Source of the DNA: Torreya grandis
Lineage: Eukaryota; Streptophyta; Pinopsida; Cupressales; Taxaceae
Length of the DNA stretch: 64,000 bases
Reading direction: 5' to 3'
Assembly (NCBI GenBank): GCA_037957365.1
Contig: JARHVA010008355.1
Location: forward strand, 124,001 to 188,000
Each line of letters begins with the position of its first letter. The stretch's first letter is position 1. Below are positions 22,935 through 36,290 of the stretch, piece after piece. Below the pieces are notes generated by a model. The model was not told the origin of the DNA. It did not search any database and was given only the letters and a program-made list of their open reading frames with translations. The translations under genes were made by a program, and so were the position numbers.

Positions 22935-25140
22935 TGACTAAGCACATGATCTAAACAAATAAAATTTTATATAACATTTTAGTTCTATTTCTAAAACCCA
23001 TATTGAATTTTTTTGTTATAAAGGTGCAATAGAATGATGCTCTAACTTTTTATTGATAACATTGAGCACTAGCTAGAGAAAGTGGAAGATAGTTTCATGT
23101 AGAAAAATTTGACATGTCAAGGATAAAATTAAAGAGAATGGTGCAAACCAACCTATATGATGCTCTATATGAGGTGTTATTTTATGAACTACTTGATCAT
23201 GTGTATCGATGGTTGATTGGATATACCACCTCTAGAAGATGAAGCTATGATATTTATTCAAGTTGATAAAGGAACAACTAGAGAAGCTTGAGAGCCTAGA
23301 TGATGTTTAGATGTGCAATGTAGACAAGTGGTGGAATGGCATGATGAATAAATACATGTTATAATTTATAGTTTTGACCTTCTCTTACCCTAAATAAGCA
23401 GAGTATGAGTTATTTCATGAACCAACGGGTGCATTCATAAGAGGGCTCAATATCAAACTAAAGAAATTATTGGTGGATTACAATATTGAAACTATAAGAA
23501 TGGAAGGATAAAATCCTTGCATGTATGTACAAGCATAGATTGTGATAAGGTGAATTATAGGTGAGGCACAATAGAAAGGGATGAGAAACTTGACACCTGA
23601 GAGATCTAAAGGTAGAAATATAACAAGAAACGGTACAAGCTGATAGAGGATCCAAAACTTGGAAGTGATAAGAGGAACCATAGCTAGTGGGAAGGGCATA
23701 GGGAAGGATCCCATTTAGAGGATGTTATCTACGCTGACTGGGCAACAACCCATAAAAAATGGCCCATTAATACAAATGAGAAGTACCAAACTATTAATCT
23801 TGATGGTACAACCTACAACAATAAGGTCAACACTCAACCCTATAACTAGAGGCATTAGGAGATAACCTCAAAGATAGACTCTAGGGGAAAATGCCTTAAA
23901 CTCTAGCACTACCCTCTGAGTATATTTATTATGAAATGGTGATGCAATTTCTTGAGTATCATAACATAGAGAATGTTGTGGAGTATGTGCTCAAGTGTGA
24001 ACTTTAATGATGTGCTCAGTGTATCACATAATAAAGTACAAGGTGACTCATTTCATGAATACTTTATTAGATCACAACCATACCTGGTATCAAAAATTTG
24101 ATCCAAACCAAGGTATGATTATTTATGATATACTGAAGGATGAATTCTTGAAGGAATTTGATATTCTTGAGTTTAAGAAATAGAGCATTATGGTGCTCAA
24201 GGAAATTATCCAAGGTTTATCCGAGAGCATGCACCTATATGATGCATGGTTTAATACCTTCCTTTCTAAGATTTCATATGATATCCACCCCTTCCAACAT
24301 GTGCAATGGTTTTTTAGGGACATGCTAGTACCTTTTAGGAGGGCACTATCTATGAAGACCTTTATGGACCCCCATGAAGCACTTGAAGCCACATTGCAAG
24401 CTAGGCAATAGGCAGTGTCAACACCAAGATCAACCCATTTATGGAGGTGTAAATCACATCAATGGCCTCCTAGCTATATAATATGACTACTAGTTTAGTA
24501 CATGACACTTGCAATGGATTGTGGTGTATTGATTGTGAGGTGGAGGGGCATAACAAGAATAATTTCCCATAAATAAATGTCTGTACCTTAATTCTCAATT
24601 ATGAAGTTTATCATGGGCTACATGACTCTTGGAATCATCTCCTATTACATTACACTAGCCAAATGAACACTACTATCTATTGTAAGATGTGCGATGCCTA
24701 TACTCATTTAATAGTAAATTATCAAGTCATTGATGAGATGTGATAAAATATGGAGAGAGGCATGTGTCAGGCAATGATCATAGCTAGTGGGTAGGCAAGC
24801 TAAGGGAGTGAAGGCTATGGCTAGTAAAATATTGGCTATACGAATTAGTGAGGTGTGCAAGAGCAAGTTAGAGGATGTAGTAGAGGAATATTCCAACCAT
24901 GATCATGTTAAAATTATAGGTTGATAGAGCATTACCAATGTAACTACCCCATGCACTTGATGTGTGGGTATTATTAGGGACTACATGTAACCAAGGGTTG
25001 CCCAAACTTGTATGAAAATCTAACTCAAGGTCAATATGGTATAGATAAGGGTGCTACAATGGTTAGGTGTGAGCCAAAGGAGGAAAAATGGACTCCCAAA
25101 ACATAATAGACTCATAAGGAGCCACCTAAGGTGTATACCA
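22935..25140 (+). pseudogene. E3 gag, heavily broken
   Basis: The clearest piece is 24190-24411, where EIIQGLSESMHLYDAWFNTF and then VQWFFRDMLVPFRRALSM match the gypsy capsid region. Further on (about 24955-25020) the frame gives CGYY, a stop, then GLHVTKGCPN, a CCHC zinc knuckle in which the second Cys reads Tyr. Upstream (about 23100-23560), weak coding such as PTGAFIRGLNIKLKKLL is likely the N-terminal part. Stops and shifts are frequent. Start codon uncertain. Confidence 0.65.
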
Positions 25141-25499
25141 CAACTTAGTGGGTTCACCACATAGTCACCTACTACACTGATAAAATAATTGCACTTAGAA
25201 TATGGTGAGTCAAGCTACACTAAGCACATAATGTAACCTAAGACAAAATTTGTACCCTACCCTGACCTAGTACAATAGAAGGACATCCTACAATAAGCCA
25301 TGAGTGTAATATAAAATTTGTAGGGAGAACTCCAATTGGACAAATATATAGAAGTATAGGTAATCACCTTATGCAAGAAGCAAGATAGAGAGGAGGCTAA
25401 AATAAAAGAGTCTAATGAGATCCTATGTCTCCTACAATCTAAAGGGATACTGAACTTGCTAAAAAACTTATTTTTAGAGCATCTAGGGAAGAGACCAGA

Positions 25500-26079
25500 G
25501 GAAGATGTTGTGCCTTAGATGATTGAAGTTGCTACACCACATATGGAGTGGGTGCATGAATTAAAGCATACTCAAAATTTAGAATATGACTAAGAACTAC
25601 TGATAAATGCCACCATTCATGGATGGTCTATTTGTGAGGTTTTTGTGGACATGGGCTTTGAGGTTAACATTTTGACCAAAAATACCTAGGAAAAGATGGG
25701 ATAAACACCATTAAAGTACTCCCCTCATATGCTATTTATGGCCAAGAAAACAAAAGCACAACCTATCCAGATCTTGAAGGGCACCATTATAGATATTATA
25801 AGCACTAAATTTTGAGTCAACTTTGAGGTAATCAAGTTGGTAGAGCATGATAACTATCTATTGCTCTTAGGGAGGCTATGTTTCTATGTCAATAATGTGG
25901 ACATACACTTTAAGAATAACTACATGATTTTTGAGAATGGCATAGAGAGATTGGTGATCCCCCTATCAAGTGATCAAGGGCCTCTATATGTGGAAATTAT
26001 TGACGTTGAAGATGAAATTAACCACATTTATAACATCATGACATGGGGCATAAAAAAGCTTAACCCAAGTGACCAATGA
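25500..26079 (+). pseudogene. E3 aspartic protease, broken
   Basis: The frame gives FVDMGFEVNILTK, corresponding to the D-T-G-S-E-V-N-I region of gypsy proteases, with Met and Phe at the catalytic loop. About 70 residues later, DNYLLLLGRLCFYVNN matches the conserved I/L-L-G-R-P-W strand. Positions 25837-26079 remain open for 80 codons. It lies between gag and RT, as expected. Confidence 0.7.
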
Positions 26080-27130
26080 GTGCTCAAATTAAAGGTGGAC
26101 AATAAACTTATGATACAAGTAATGTAGCCTTTGATCGATGGGTCAAAGAGGCTTATGAAGTTACTAGTTGAAGGTGCCACCTAGTGTAGGTAATTGAGCC
26201 AAGGCTAGCTAAAATGATACTAATTAGGATTAATCACACTAAGAAGAAATGGGTTCCTCATGCAAAAAGAGTAGGGAAAAGGGTGTTGCAACTGAGTAAA
26301 GGGAATCTTGTAGTGATCCCAAAATATGGAGGGATCTAGCTTGTAGATAAATATGTCTATGACATTGAAGTGTGTATTCCTAAGGAAATAGATAGAATCA
26401 ACACACTAGTGCATACACTAAAGAGAATTGTTTCTCATTGATGGGTAGTAAAAAGTCCTAGATTGCCAACATGGAAAGATATGAAGGTAAAAATATTCAC
26501 TAGGTTTGGAAAGAGTAATTAATACTTAAGCATACCTACTTACTCATGTAATTTTGACCCAATCACACATGTGTGCTTGTGTGAATAAAACTAGACTACT
26601 TATGGTGAGAATGCACCCAAAAGCCTATGGGTGCATGCCCTTTACAAGAATTTAAAAACATGGGAATGAGCATGGTATGTTGTAAATGAAATTTTCTAAG
26701 AGACAAGATACTAGAAGGTACTCAAGGAGAGGTTCATGTACACCTTCTCCTTCTCTTCACATAGCTTAGAGCTACTAAAGCCACTAAAAATAATCCACAA
26801 GGTAGTGTTTGAGGACACTACCATCCTAGAATATCACCTTAGAGACATGTTCAAAGATAAAGGAATATCACTCCAAAAAATATTTTAAGAGTAGTCACTC
26901 AATAGTGGCTATAGTGAGGAGGATGATGAGACCTAGAAGGAGTGAAATTAGAAGGCTCTAATAGGAAGATAAAAACTTATGTGCCATATAGATGATAGTG
27001 CCTCAAATGAAGAAGATCTAAATCATCTTTGAATTGAAACAAATAAGGGGATAAGACAAGTTGAAGACTCTCATCAAGAGAGGAATGAACCCTACTATGT
27101 GACACTCAAGATTACTAAAGTAGATATCAA
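26080..27130 (+). other. E3 protease-RT spacer with unrecognised coding-like sequence
   Basis: About 1 kb in which broken frames read like protein (for example KIFTRFGKSN, a stop, then YLSIPTYSCNFDP near 26490; LKIIHKVVFEDTTILEYHL near 26790), but no known domain is seen. It is longer than the usual protease-RT linker. It may be an element-specific domain. Confidence 0.4.
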
Positions 27131-28354
27131 CACATAAGGCACTGAGGTAGAGATGGTGTGAATCATAGACCTCTTGAAGAAATTTTAGGACTTGTTTCTA
27201 TACAACTACTAGGACATGAAGGGAATCCATCCATCCCTTAGAAAAATTAGAATAAATTTGGTGGATGGTGAAATACCTATTAAGAAGTGCCCATATAAAA
27301 TGAACCCCAACCTATGCACCAAGGTGAAAATAAAGATTGATGGAATGCTTGCTACAGGTGTCATCTACCCTATATAAAAGTCTAAATAGGTGAGCATGAT
27401 AGTCATAAGCATCAATAACTATGGGAACATATGGATCTATATTGAATAAAAAATGTTGAATACCACCTACATCACTGACTCATTCCCAACCTAATTCATT
27501 GACAAGGACCTAGATGGTGTTTCAGGTTATGAAATCTATACTTTAACTGATGGTTTCTCAAGATACCATCAGGTGTAGATTGAGGAGGAGGATAAGCCCA
27601 AAATAACCTTTGTGATTGAATGGGGGTTGTTTTACTTATAATGTGATGCCCTTTGGACTCAATAATAAACCAATCATATTTTTCTGAGTGATTATCACTT
27701 ATTTTAAGGACTTCATCCATAGGTTCCTCTAAGTCTATTTTGATGACTAGACTATGTATGGCCTTATAAAGGACCATTATGATAATCTACACCTCATTTT
27801 TGAGAGGTATAATTAGTTATAAATATTTTTAAACCTAAATAAGTGCATCTTCATAACCCCTTTTATAACATTTCTTAGGTACATCATCTTCAAAGATGGT
27901 TTGTTTGTTGACCCTATGAAGATAGCCATCATAATTCAAATCTAGACTCCTTCAATGTAGAAAGATGTTCATGCCTTTATAGGCTATTATGGCTACTATA
28001 GGAAGTTTATATGGAGCTATTCAAATATTGTAGTGCCTCTAAAGGAGCTATTGCATAAATATGTCCCATTATATTTGGGTAGGGTGTAAGAGGAGGCTTT
28101 TGAAACATTGAAGCTAAAATTGGCTAGTGCACTTACTCTATAATTCCTAGACTGGACTACTCCTTTCCACATCCATGTCGATGCTTCAGGGTCTATAATT
28201 GGTGCCATATTCATGAAACCAAGTGAAGGCAAGATGGACCACCCCATCTCCTTCACAAGTAGGAAATTGATGCAAGTATAAGAAAATTACACCACCATCG
28301 AGGGTGAGGCATTAGAAATGGTCTATGCATTACAAAAATTTAGGTAATATCTAT
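27131..28354 (+). pseudogene. E3 reverse transcriptase and first part of RNase H, broken and cut by E4
   Basis: RT landmarks in order: CPYKMNPN (about 27290), GVIYPI with stops before VSMIVISINNYG, LTDGFSRYHQV (about 27545), KITFVIEWG, and a YFDD-stop version of the Y-x-DD catalytic box near 27735. The thumb region is weak. RNase H begins with FHIHVDASGSIIGAIFMKPS (about 28165) and reaches TIEGEALEMVYALQKFR before E4 interrupts at 28354. The first catalytic Asp (VDAS) and the Glu (GEALEM) are kept. At least six stops and several shifts. Confidence 0.8.
28350..28354. repeat. Target-site duplication TCTAT, left copy of E4
   Basis: TCTAT here and at 44389-44393 flank E4 exactly. Joining the two flanks restores the continuous order of the E3 RNase H. 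Confidence 0.95.
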
Positions 28355-29513
28355 TGTAGACTAGGAATTTAACTCAAGAGAGGTGGTTAATATTGTGTTA
28401 GTTGTAAAATGAAATAAATACACTAAAAAGCATACATGTCTATTCCTAAACACTAAGGAGGAGCATATAAAAAACATACATATGAAAAAAATAACCAAAA
28501 CATGAAATAAAACCTCATTCACCTCCCTTAGATTCTCCAAATATCTTTTTGAAGTGGTTTTCTTGGCTTGTGCTCAATGAGTCCTCATCAAAGGAGGCTT
28601 GGCTATCTCCTCATCTCTTTGTCACCTTTGTGATGGCTTTGGCTTTAGATTTACTCAAAAATTTTGCATTATAACACTAATTACAATGCCTTTTGGAATT
28701 ATTTGTGCATTATAACTTTGCATTATATAAGCTTAGCATTCAATAGGCAAGGCCTCCTATTTATAGATTTTGTAAAAAGGTTATAATGAACTTGAACCAT
28801 ATATCTCAATATGAATATGTGTGGATAAGAATCCATTCAATTTTCAAGGCAAAATTCAATAAATTCCTTCATAAATATTTGGGATTGAGAGGCAATAAAG
28901 AGGTATGGATGGTCTTAATGAGGCATGGGGTGGGTTGATGAGATATTTTATATATTTATGGCCTAGGGATGTCTTTACAAGAAATTATGTCACTTGATGA
29001 TGTAGTTATTTAATATAAATTTATAAAAAGAAATATTCAAAAATATTCATGAAAAATTAACTTAAGCTCTTGATTTGGTTTAATTAACCCTAAACATGAT
29101 TAGTTAACTTTGATGCAAAACCTTGGTAATTTGTACACAAATTAATCAAATTGGTCAAAATGTCATATTATTGGCTTGAAATTTGACTAGACTAGAATTG
29201 GAAGTTAATGTTAGATATATTAGATTTGTTATCCCATTTAGGATATTTCCAATGCAAAATAATAAAAGAATGTGTCTCGTACTCACCCAAGTGAAAAAAT
29301 TTCATTTTGAATTGAAATGATTTAATCAAAGTTAGTTGCTTCATAAATTGTATTGACCCATTTAATGATACCCTAGAAAAAATTGACACTTGAATATAAA
29401 AATTTCAACTCTTTTAATTCATTTTAGTGTTTTTAAGCCAAATTGTGCACTTTGATAGAAATTGGTGAAAATCCCAGTTAAAGGTTATCAGTGGCCAGTT
29501 TTAGGTGTCTATA
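28355..29513 (-). repeat. E4 3' LTR
   Basis: 1159 bp, aligned with 43189-44388. Shared landmarks include AACTCAAGAGAGGTGG near the left end and CAACTCTTTTAAT near the right end. On the minus strand it is preceded by the purine-rich tract CCCAAATAGGGGCAAAC (29530-29514). Confidence 0.9.
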
Positions 29514-29530
29514 GTTTGCCCCTATTTGGG
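29514..29530 (-). other. E4 polypurine tract
   Basis: The minus strand reads CCCAAATAGGGGCAAAC directly before the 3' LTR. The A/G-rich core and exact position fit plus-strand priming. Confidence 0.7.
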
Positions 29531-29779
29531 AAGGCATTGCAAGCTATATTCATAATAACATCTTCTCAAATAATGAAAAGGTCTTGTATGCCTACAACTA
29601 CAATGATGATGAATTAACTGTATGATACCCCCTTAAGGGAATGGTTGGCATGAGTAGGTCAACAACTGGTCCCTCAAAAAGAAAAAAATGAAATGAGGGG
29701 ACCAAAGAAAGGAAGATGATGAGTAAAATCATAATGAGTTTAAAAATTAGTCAAAATCATTGAGAATGCAAGTGGGATG

Positions 29780-31480
29780 GTGTACAATGGTTTCCCAAAG
29801 GTGGTTATAAGCATTATACCCTGATAGTAGCAACAGGGTATGATAACATAATGATTTGTCAAAAGGTAGTTATAATCATTAAGAATATGGAGCTATTCCA
29901 ATTAGGATAGGCAAATATGATAACAATATGGCCCTATTTGGGCAAAAATAAAGTAAATTTGATGAGAACACAATGATTTGTCCAAAGGTGGTTATAATCA
30001 TTAAGAAATATAGGTGGGATGGTGTATAATGATTTGCCCATAGATGGTTATAATAATTGGACCCCGATTATGGAAAACATGATTGATTGGATAATGATGA
30101 TGGTAATTTAACATAGAGGTTAATTATTAATTAAAACAACTTACTATTAGGGAGATGCTCGTTTGAACTAACAAATGTTGAAATTATTGCATGGTTAAGT
30201 ACTCTATTTGGGATATGATTAGGATGTTGGTGCCATGAAGATGTTGATACCACCCTTGCTGAGTGGAATTATTGAAGCTAACTTTTGTTGTATCACTTAA
30301 CAATAGGCATCATGATAGAACACCATGAAGACTGGGTTGAAGTATGGATAAGGACTAACTGTTGATATCTAATACTTAATAGAAAATAATGCACCAATGA
30401 TAAAAACTATGATGACAATGTAAACATATGAATATGGATGGATTCAAGTATAAATACACAAGGAATTACCTAATGAATGCATATAGACTGAATCAAGGTG
30501 ACAGTGCTGAAAATAAATAAATAAATAAATAATCACACAAACAACAAACAAGCAAAGAAATAAACAAAGAGATAAATAATAATTAGTCCTAATGTTAATA
30601 TAAACAACATGACTTAATTGAGATAAATATTTCCCCTAGAAAATAGGTGACAACTTAGAAAATAAACATGATGGGGGAATATAAGAAAAGGAAGGGGGTG
30701 GTTGAGCTATCTCCATATGTACTAGGTAAGTGGACGCTACCTACATAGTTCCATGGATGTAATATCAAAAAAAAAATGTAGGCCAAATGTAGTTCTCCCA
30801 GGAAATGGGAAGAAAATGATAGTTGATGAAAATAAACATGATGGATGAGATAGAAGAATAGGAATGGTCTTGAAAAATAATGAGTGCATGAGAAAAAAGG
30901 GCCAAAAAGGATGGGGAAACTAAGTGACAAGTGATTTACTTGTGACTTAGTAGGGGTTCCAAAAATCCTTAAGGTAAAGAAGTGGTCAATGTTTTGTGGT
31001 TTATCTAATGATTTTCCAAATGTTTTTGGAATTTTTGGAGTATCTCAACTCGATCAAGAATGACAAGACACCAGATGGTTCAAGATCACAAAATGGTGAG
31101 AGCATTATTTAGGTTGCTAAAAAAATGGTGAGAGCATGGCTTAGGTTGCTCAAAAAATGGTAAGAGAATGGTGGAAAGGGTGATTAAGATAACCTCAACA
31201 AATATCAAGCACTACATACATAGTCCCAAAGTAGGACCTCAAGTCACTATAGTTTTGCCTTATAGTGGAGAAATCTGACTAGTGTAGTAGCCAATTCAAA
31301 CAAAATAGGCATAGTTATTATGATGGCATAATATGACATAGAGAATGGCTAGTTGGTATGGTCAAGGCACAATAAACAAGTGTTGGCCCTAGTTTACCCA
31401 TAGGAAGTTATAACTAAGATACAATGGCATAGGTCAATGATACTAATTTAACCATAGGTGGTTATAATTAGGATCAAGAT
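29780..31480 (-). repeat. E4 3' tail with dispersed degenerate repeats
   Basis: On the plus strand, the phrase AATGATTTG-CCAAAGGTGGTTATAA-CATTA recurs near 29788, 29850, 29970 and 30028, and in weaker form near 31390 and 31440. Spacing is irregular. Between copies are A/T-rich stretches, including an (AAAT)n run near 30515-30530. No protein-coding pattern is seen between integrase and the LTR. Confidence 0.7.
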
Positions 31481-31499
31481 AATACCACTTGAGGTGGAT

Positions 31500-32780
31500 A
31501 ATTTTCATTGGCTCATCATTTTTATGGCCATTTGGTGTAGAAATCCTATATGATCTTGTACTAAAGTTTGCTATAATGATGAAAGGACCCACCTAGTTGG
31601 GTTTTAACTTACCTTTATGCTTCTTTTTGGCTATGATATTCTTTTGGTTTTATTTAAGGACAAGGTCGCCATGTTCAAATTCTTTATGTTTCATGCACTG
31701 ATTTTAGTGGGCTCAAAGTCAATTTTGATAGGCTTGGAGATTATTCACTGCATCCATGTGTTTATCATCAAGTAACTCTAGTTTTTGTAGGCAAGCTACT
31801 CGATAGTCATTGCCATCTAAGACATGCTTTAATATATGCATAGAGATGGAAACTCAACCTCATTGGGAAGGATGGCTTATATACCATAAACAAGTGAATA
31901 CGGAGTAGCTCTTATGGGTGTACCGTGATTGGTATGGTATGATCAAAGTGAAAGGAATATCTGAAGGTACCAATTGTGACCAACATCATTGACAATCATT
32001 TTGAAAATGTTGATAGTGGTTTTGTTTGATGCTTCAGCCTAGCCATTACCTTGAGGGTAATATGCCATAGAAAAGTGTTGTGTGGTGTTTTACTCAACAC
32101 ATATCTTGTTGACATCCTTGTTCTTGAACAATCATCCATTTTTAGATATAATGTTGAAGGGAATATTGTATCAACAAATGAGATGGTTGAAGATGAACTT
32201 GGAAATTTACTTTCCAATTACATAAGTGAGGGGTATAGCTTTAACCCACTTAATAAAATATTTAGTGGTAGTAAGGATATGTTTATGGCCATTAGATGAG
32301 GTGGGATTGATCTTCCCAATGAGATCAAGGCCTTATGTACCAAATGGCCATGGTGCCAACATTGGTTTCAGAGTCTTGGTTGGGGCATGAATCAAATTGG
32401 CATGGTCTACATCCATCATGGGCCAATAATAACCAGTATGTAAGAGATTTTTGGATAGGATGGCCCAACTAGTGTGGGCTCCATATATACCTTTGTAAAC
32501 TTCCCATAATGCTAGTGTATATTCTACCAAAATTAAACAACAAAGTAGAGTTCCATCAAAACTATGGTGGTAAAGGGTTAATCCAAGTAAGGTATGATGA
32601 GTGGTTTGGTGGATGAAGTATTTAGATTATTTTTGGGATAGGTCAGGTGGTAAAACTTGGTCATGGAGGTAGTTATAAAGGTCTGAGTACCAAATAGAAC
32701 TAGGACCAACAATATCAAAATCATCATGATAGTTAAAGGTTCATGAGATGGTGCTAGCAAGTTCTTGACAAGGAATTGAT
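31500..32780 (-). pseudogene. E4 integrase, broken
   Basis: Minus-strand frames give LVEYTLALWEVYKGIYGAHT (32530 region), the H-x-x-x-H-like N-terminal part, then NLLHTGYYWPMM and HAPTKTLKPMLAPWPFG before the catalytic core. The core (about 32330-31900) is short and scrambled, and the D-D-E residues are not all visible, so part has been lost. The C-terminal part is clear: EFEHGDLVLK, then KGKLKPNWVGPFII near 31620. The lineage fits Tat/Ogre. Confidence 0.75.
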
Positions 32781-32799
32781 ATTCTTTAGTTATGTTTGT

Positions 32800-33180
32800 T
32801 TATTGAATTAAAGATCCAATAATGGCCATAACATCTATGATTCTATTACTTTCCCTTGGTATATGCTAAAATTGAATGTTAACAATCTAACATTTGAAAG
32901 TGTTGATCATGGCCTTATATGGAACCAATGTGTCATCTTTGGTCTAAAAATGGTCTATAAACAAATTTATGATTATTTGAGAATCACCATAAACCTTGAG
33001 ATGATATATGTTCCATTGTACCACTTAGCAAAGCCTTGCAATAACTATCATGTTCGGACATGTTGTTAGTACAATAAAAATTGATCTTAAATGATTTAGG
33101 GATTAGATCCCCTATGATGTAATGAATAAAAGGCCTACCCTTGATCCATCTAATATGAATGATCCATAAAAATAAATCTT
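32800..33180 (-). pseudogene. E4 second (archaeal-type) RNase H, broken
   Basis: Minus-strand frames give IYFYGSFILDGSRVGLLFIT, the strand pair that normally begins with F-D-G-S, here with Tyr for the catalytic Asp. They continue to LKVYGDSQIIINLFID, then TKDDTLVPYKAMI and IPRESNRIIDVMAII. The middle Glu helix is shifted out of frame. This domain between RNase H and integrase is diagnostic of the Tat lineage. Confidence 0.75.
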
Positions 33181-34450
33181 CCAGTGTTAGTCCTCAATAA
33201 GTATGTTAATGATTGTCATTATGGATTCATCAAGAAATTAGAATGTGAATGGCTCTATATCAGCAAGGGGTGCATTAACAAGATGATCTATAAGAACTTG
33301 CCCCTTAATAGATTTTTAATTAATGTATTCAATGTAAAAATCACTTAGAAGCATGATCTACATGGCCATATAGCCTTGTAAAGCTATTTTAGATAATATA
33401 TACTTGAGCGGATCTACTTTTTAAATAATAAGGGTCTTATTATTTAACATGTAATGGCATAGTTTCTAAGTTACAAAGACCATGGCTAAATAGGCTTTGA
33501 CTATGGGCATATAATTATGTTCATACACAATAAGTGCATGAATTAAATATTACATGGCATGCTCTTTTCCATTACCATCACACTAAGCCAAAATTGCCCC
33601 CAGGGCATTATTAGTTGCTGATGGATAGAACAAGAATGGCTTTCCTAGTATAGGAGGCAACAAAATAGGTGGATTCACTAGATAATCTTTAAGTTGTTGA
33701 AAATCTATTTGGTAGCGATCATCCTAGTGAAATGTGAATCCTTAATTTAGAGGATGTGTAAAAGGGTGACATTTTTCAACCAATTATGATATGAAGCGTT
33801 GGATAGACTAGATCTTGACCTATAAACTATGGAGTTGCTTCAAAGTAGTCAGTGGTTTCATCTCTATTATAGATTGGACTTTCACCAGATCAACTTCAAT
33901 GTCTTGATGAGACACAATGAATCCTAGAAATTTTCTTGATGTGACTCTAAAAACACACTTCTTAGGATTAAGTCTGACTTTATACTCAGATAATCTATCA
34001 AATAATCTACGTAATGGGGTGATTGACTTTGGTCTTTGATTTTCTAAGAATTTCATCAATATAGTCTTCAATAATATCATGTATCATATCATGAAATATG
34101 ATGATCATGGCTCTTTGGTAGGTGGCCCCTACATTCTTAAGACCAAAAGACATAACCTGATAATAAAATGTTCCCCATGGAGTGGTGAATGTTGTTTTAT
34201 GTTGGTCTTCTAGTGCTATTTTGATTTGGTTGTATCCTAAGACACCATCCATTAATGAAAGAATTTCATAACCCACTATGGAGTCAATAATCATGTATAT
34301 GTTTGGCAATGGAAAGCCATCTTTAGGTCAATCTTTGTTTATATCATGGAAATTAGTATAGATTTTGATTCTTTCTATGTTTTCGATAATTGGTACAACA
34401 TTAAATATCCACTTTGAGTAGTTGATGGATTAAATACATCCTACTTTTAA
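33181..34450 (-). pseudogene. E4 reverse transcriptase and first RNase H, broken
   Basis: RT: INYSKWIFNVVPII (34430 region), TNFHDINKD, FPLPNIYMIIDSIVGYEILS, then LEDQHKTTFTTPWGTFYYQVM and FGLKNVGATYQRAM. The catalytic box reads DYIDEI (Y-I-D-E for Y-V-D-D) near 34040, so it is inactive. LNPKKCVFRVTSRKFLGFIVS follows. RNase H runs from about 33780: PILGKPFLFYPSATNNALGAILA, with Tyr for the first catalytic Asp. Two long overlapping frames (34309-34007 and 34080-33820) show a single-base shift. Overall it is one of the better-kept parts of E4. Confidence 0.85.
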
Positions 34451-36290
34451 ATTTTTTTCTAACTCTTTTTTACTAATACAATAATGCGAGGATGCATCTT
34501 ACACAACTTTTTATTTGTCGATTTGGCATCAAGATTGACCACAAAGTGGTACAAAACCAAGGCAGGGTCCAAACCTAGCATATCAAATTATGCCCATGAA
34601 AATATATTTATAAATTACCTTAAAAGGGATGTAAGGACTTCATGCTCCTTCTTAGTAAGGGAAGTGCCTAGCTTGATCCACTTTGGGTCATCTGGGGACC
34701 CAATGTTAACCTTTGTCATATCTTCCACTAGAAGGGTCAAACCATCTTCAAGGATAGTGGGAAAATATTTGAACTAGTTAGGAACATTAGTCATTTGCTA
34801 GGACTAACTCTTCAAGTTCCCCTAGGCATGATGAATCAAAGTCCCCCAATGGAAGGTTTGGTCATGTAACCAAAACTATTGGAAACTCCTGAATGATTTG
34901 ATCAAAATCTTGTTGTTTTTTAAAACTAAACTTAGAATTAAAAAAAAGTTCCTTGTTGGAGGTCTCCCGAGCTATGGTTGAATAAGGTTGAACACCCCCA
35001 TCTAATAGCACCTAAAATAGGTTTTCACCACTGGACTAGCCTTTTTCTTTAATTTTACCTTGGTCATAAAGTGTGTCAAAGAGGTTTTCACTTTGGGACC
35101 TTAATGTTTTAAATATTTTATTTTAGCTAAGAGTATTCACCCACTCTCCAAAATATGTTATAGGATCCAACTTGATTGAGAAACCTGATTTATGATCCCC
35201 TAAAGGAACATTGTCTTTACGGATGAGAAAATCATAGAAAGCCTCATCATTTTGAAACACATCAATCAGTATGTTGGACTCTGATTGGTCCTAGTCTATC
35301 AATTAAGGATAATATAATGGCAGTGGGTTGTGATGAATGAATAGGGTAAGGGTACAATTAGAATTGGTGTCAAATAAATGGATCTTGGCTAGGTCATCAA
35401 AAGGGATATGATTAGATTCTACTTCACTATTACCATCTTCATCACTAGTCAATGGTAATGGAACATGAGCAAGGTATATGGATTCACCCCAAGCAATTTA
35501 AATCCAATTTCATAGGGTCTTTTGTATTTGGTCATGAAAATTGGCTCAAGTGTTCCTTATTGATTGGGTCAGAGGCCTCATTCATAGTTTTGATTATTCA
35601 TGATCTTATTTGGAATATGCTATTTTTCATTCTCATAACAATCAACTTGGTTGTCATTGTATAAACATGCTACATGCCCTTCAAGAGTGTCTAGTTTAAA
35701 GCCAGATGCTGGTAAAAACATGATAAGTTCTTTAATTTTGATCTTTTTTTTAATTTTGGATGAAGTGTTTTAGCTTTAGGTCTTACAAAGGACTTTAGAT
35801 TATGTGGAAGGTTTTAAATATGAAAGGTATCATGGGTCACATACTCCCCTAGGCCATTAGGTGAGATAGTAAAATTATTGGATACTTCAGGAGGTGGCAT
35901 GTGGGAAAGGGAATCAAGGGTATTAGGATCAATGAAATTATCCTCTAATGGCTCAAGGAGTATTGATTTTCCCTTATCTTACTTGGCCATTGGATTCATG
36001 CCAAGGTGAAAATTATAACTCTTGATCTCAGCGTCTAGGTGTTTAGAGTGCTCGTATGGATTTAAATCTCATAGTATACAAACTTCTATCCATAAATGGG
36101 AGAACTCAATACACTAGTACAACATCGATGGGATAACATGAATTTCATGTAACCAAGGTTTTCCCAAAAGCATATTTTATGACAAATTGAGATCTAGCAC
36201 ATAGAAAGTGTATCATGGGTCAAGGGCCCATGGATAACTGGTAAACAGATGGTTCCCTATGAATATCATTCCTTATTATCATAGGATTTG
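34451..36290 (-). pseudogene. E4 protease-RT spacer, broken coding
   Basis: Minus-strand frames hold scattered protein-like pieces, for example KIKELIMFLPASGFKLDTLEG and ACLYNDNQVDCYENEK near 35650. No catalytic domain is seen. Long protease-RT spacers are usual in Tat/Ogre elements. Many stops. Confidence 0.5.
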
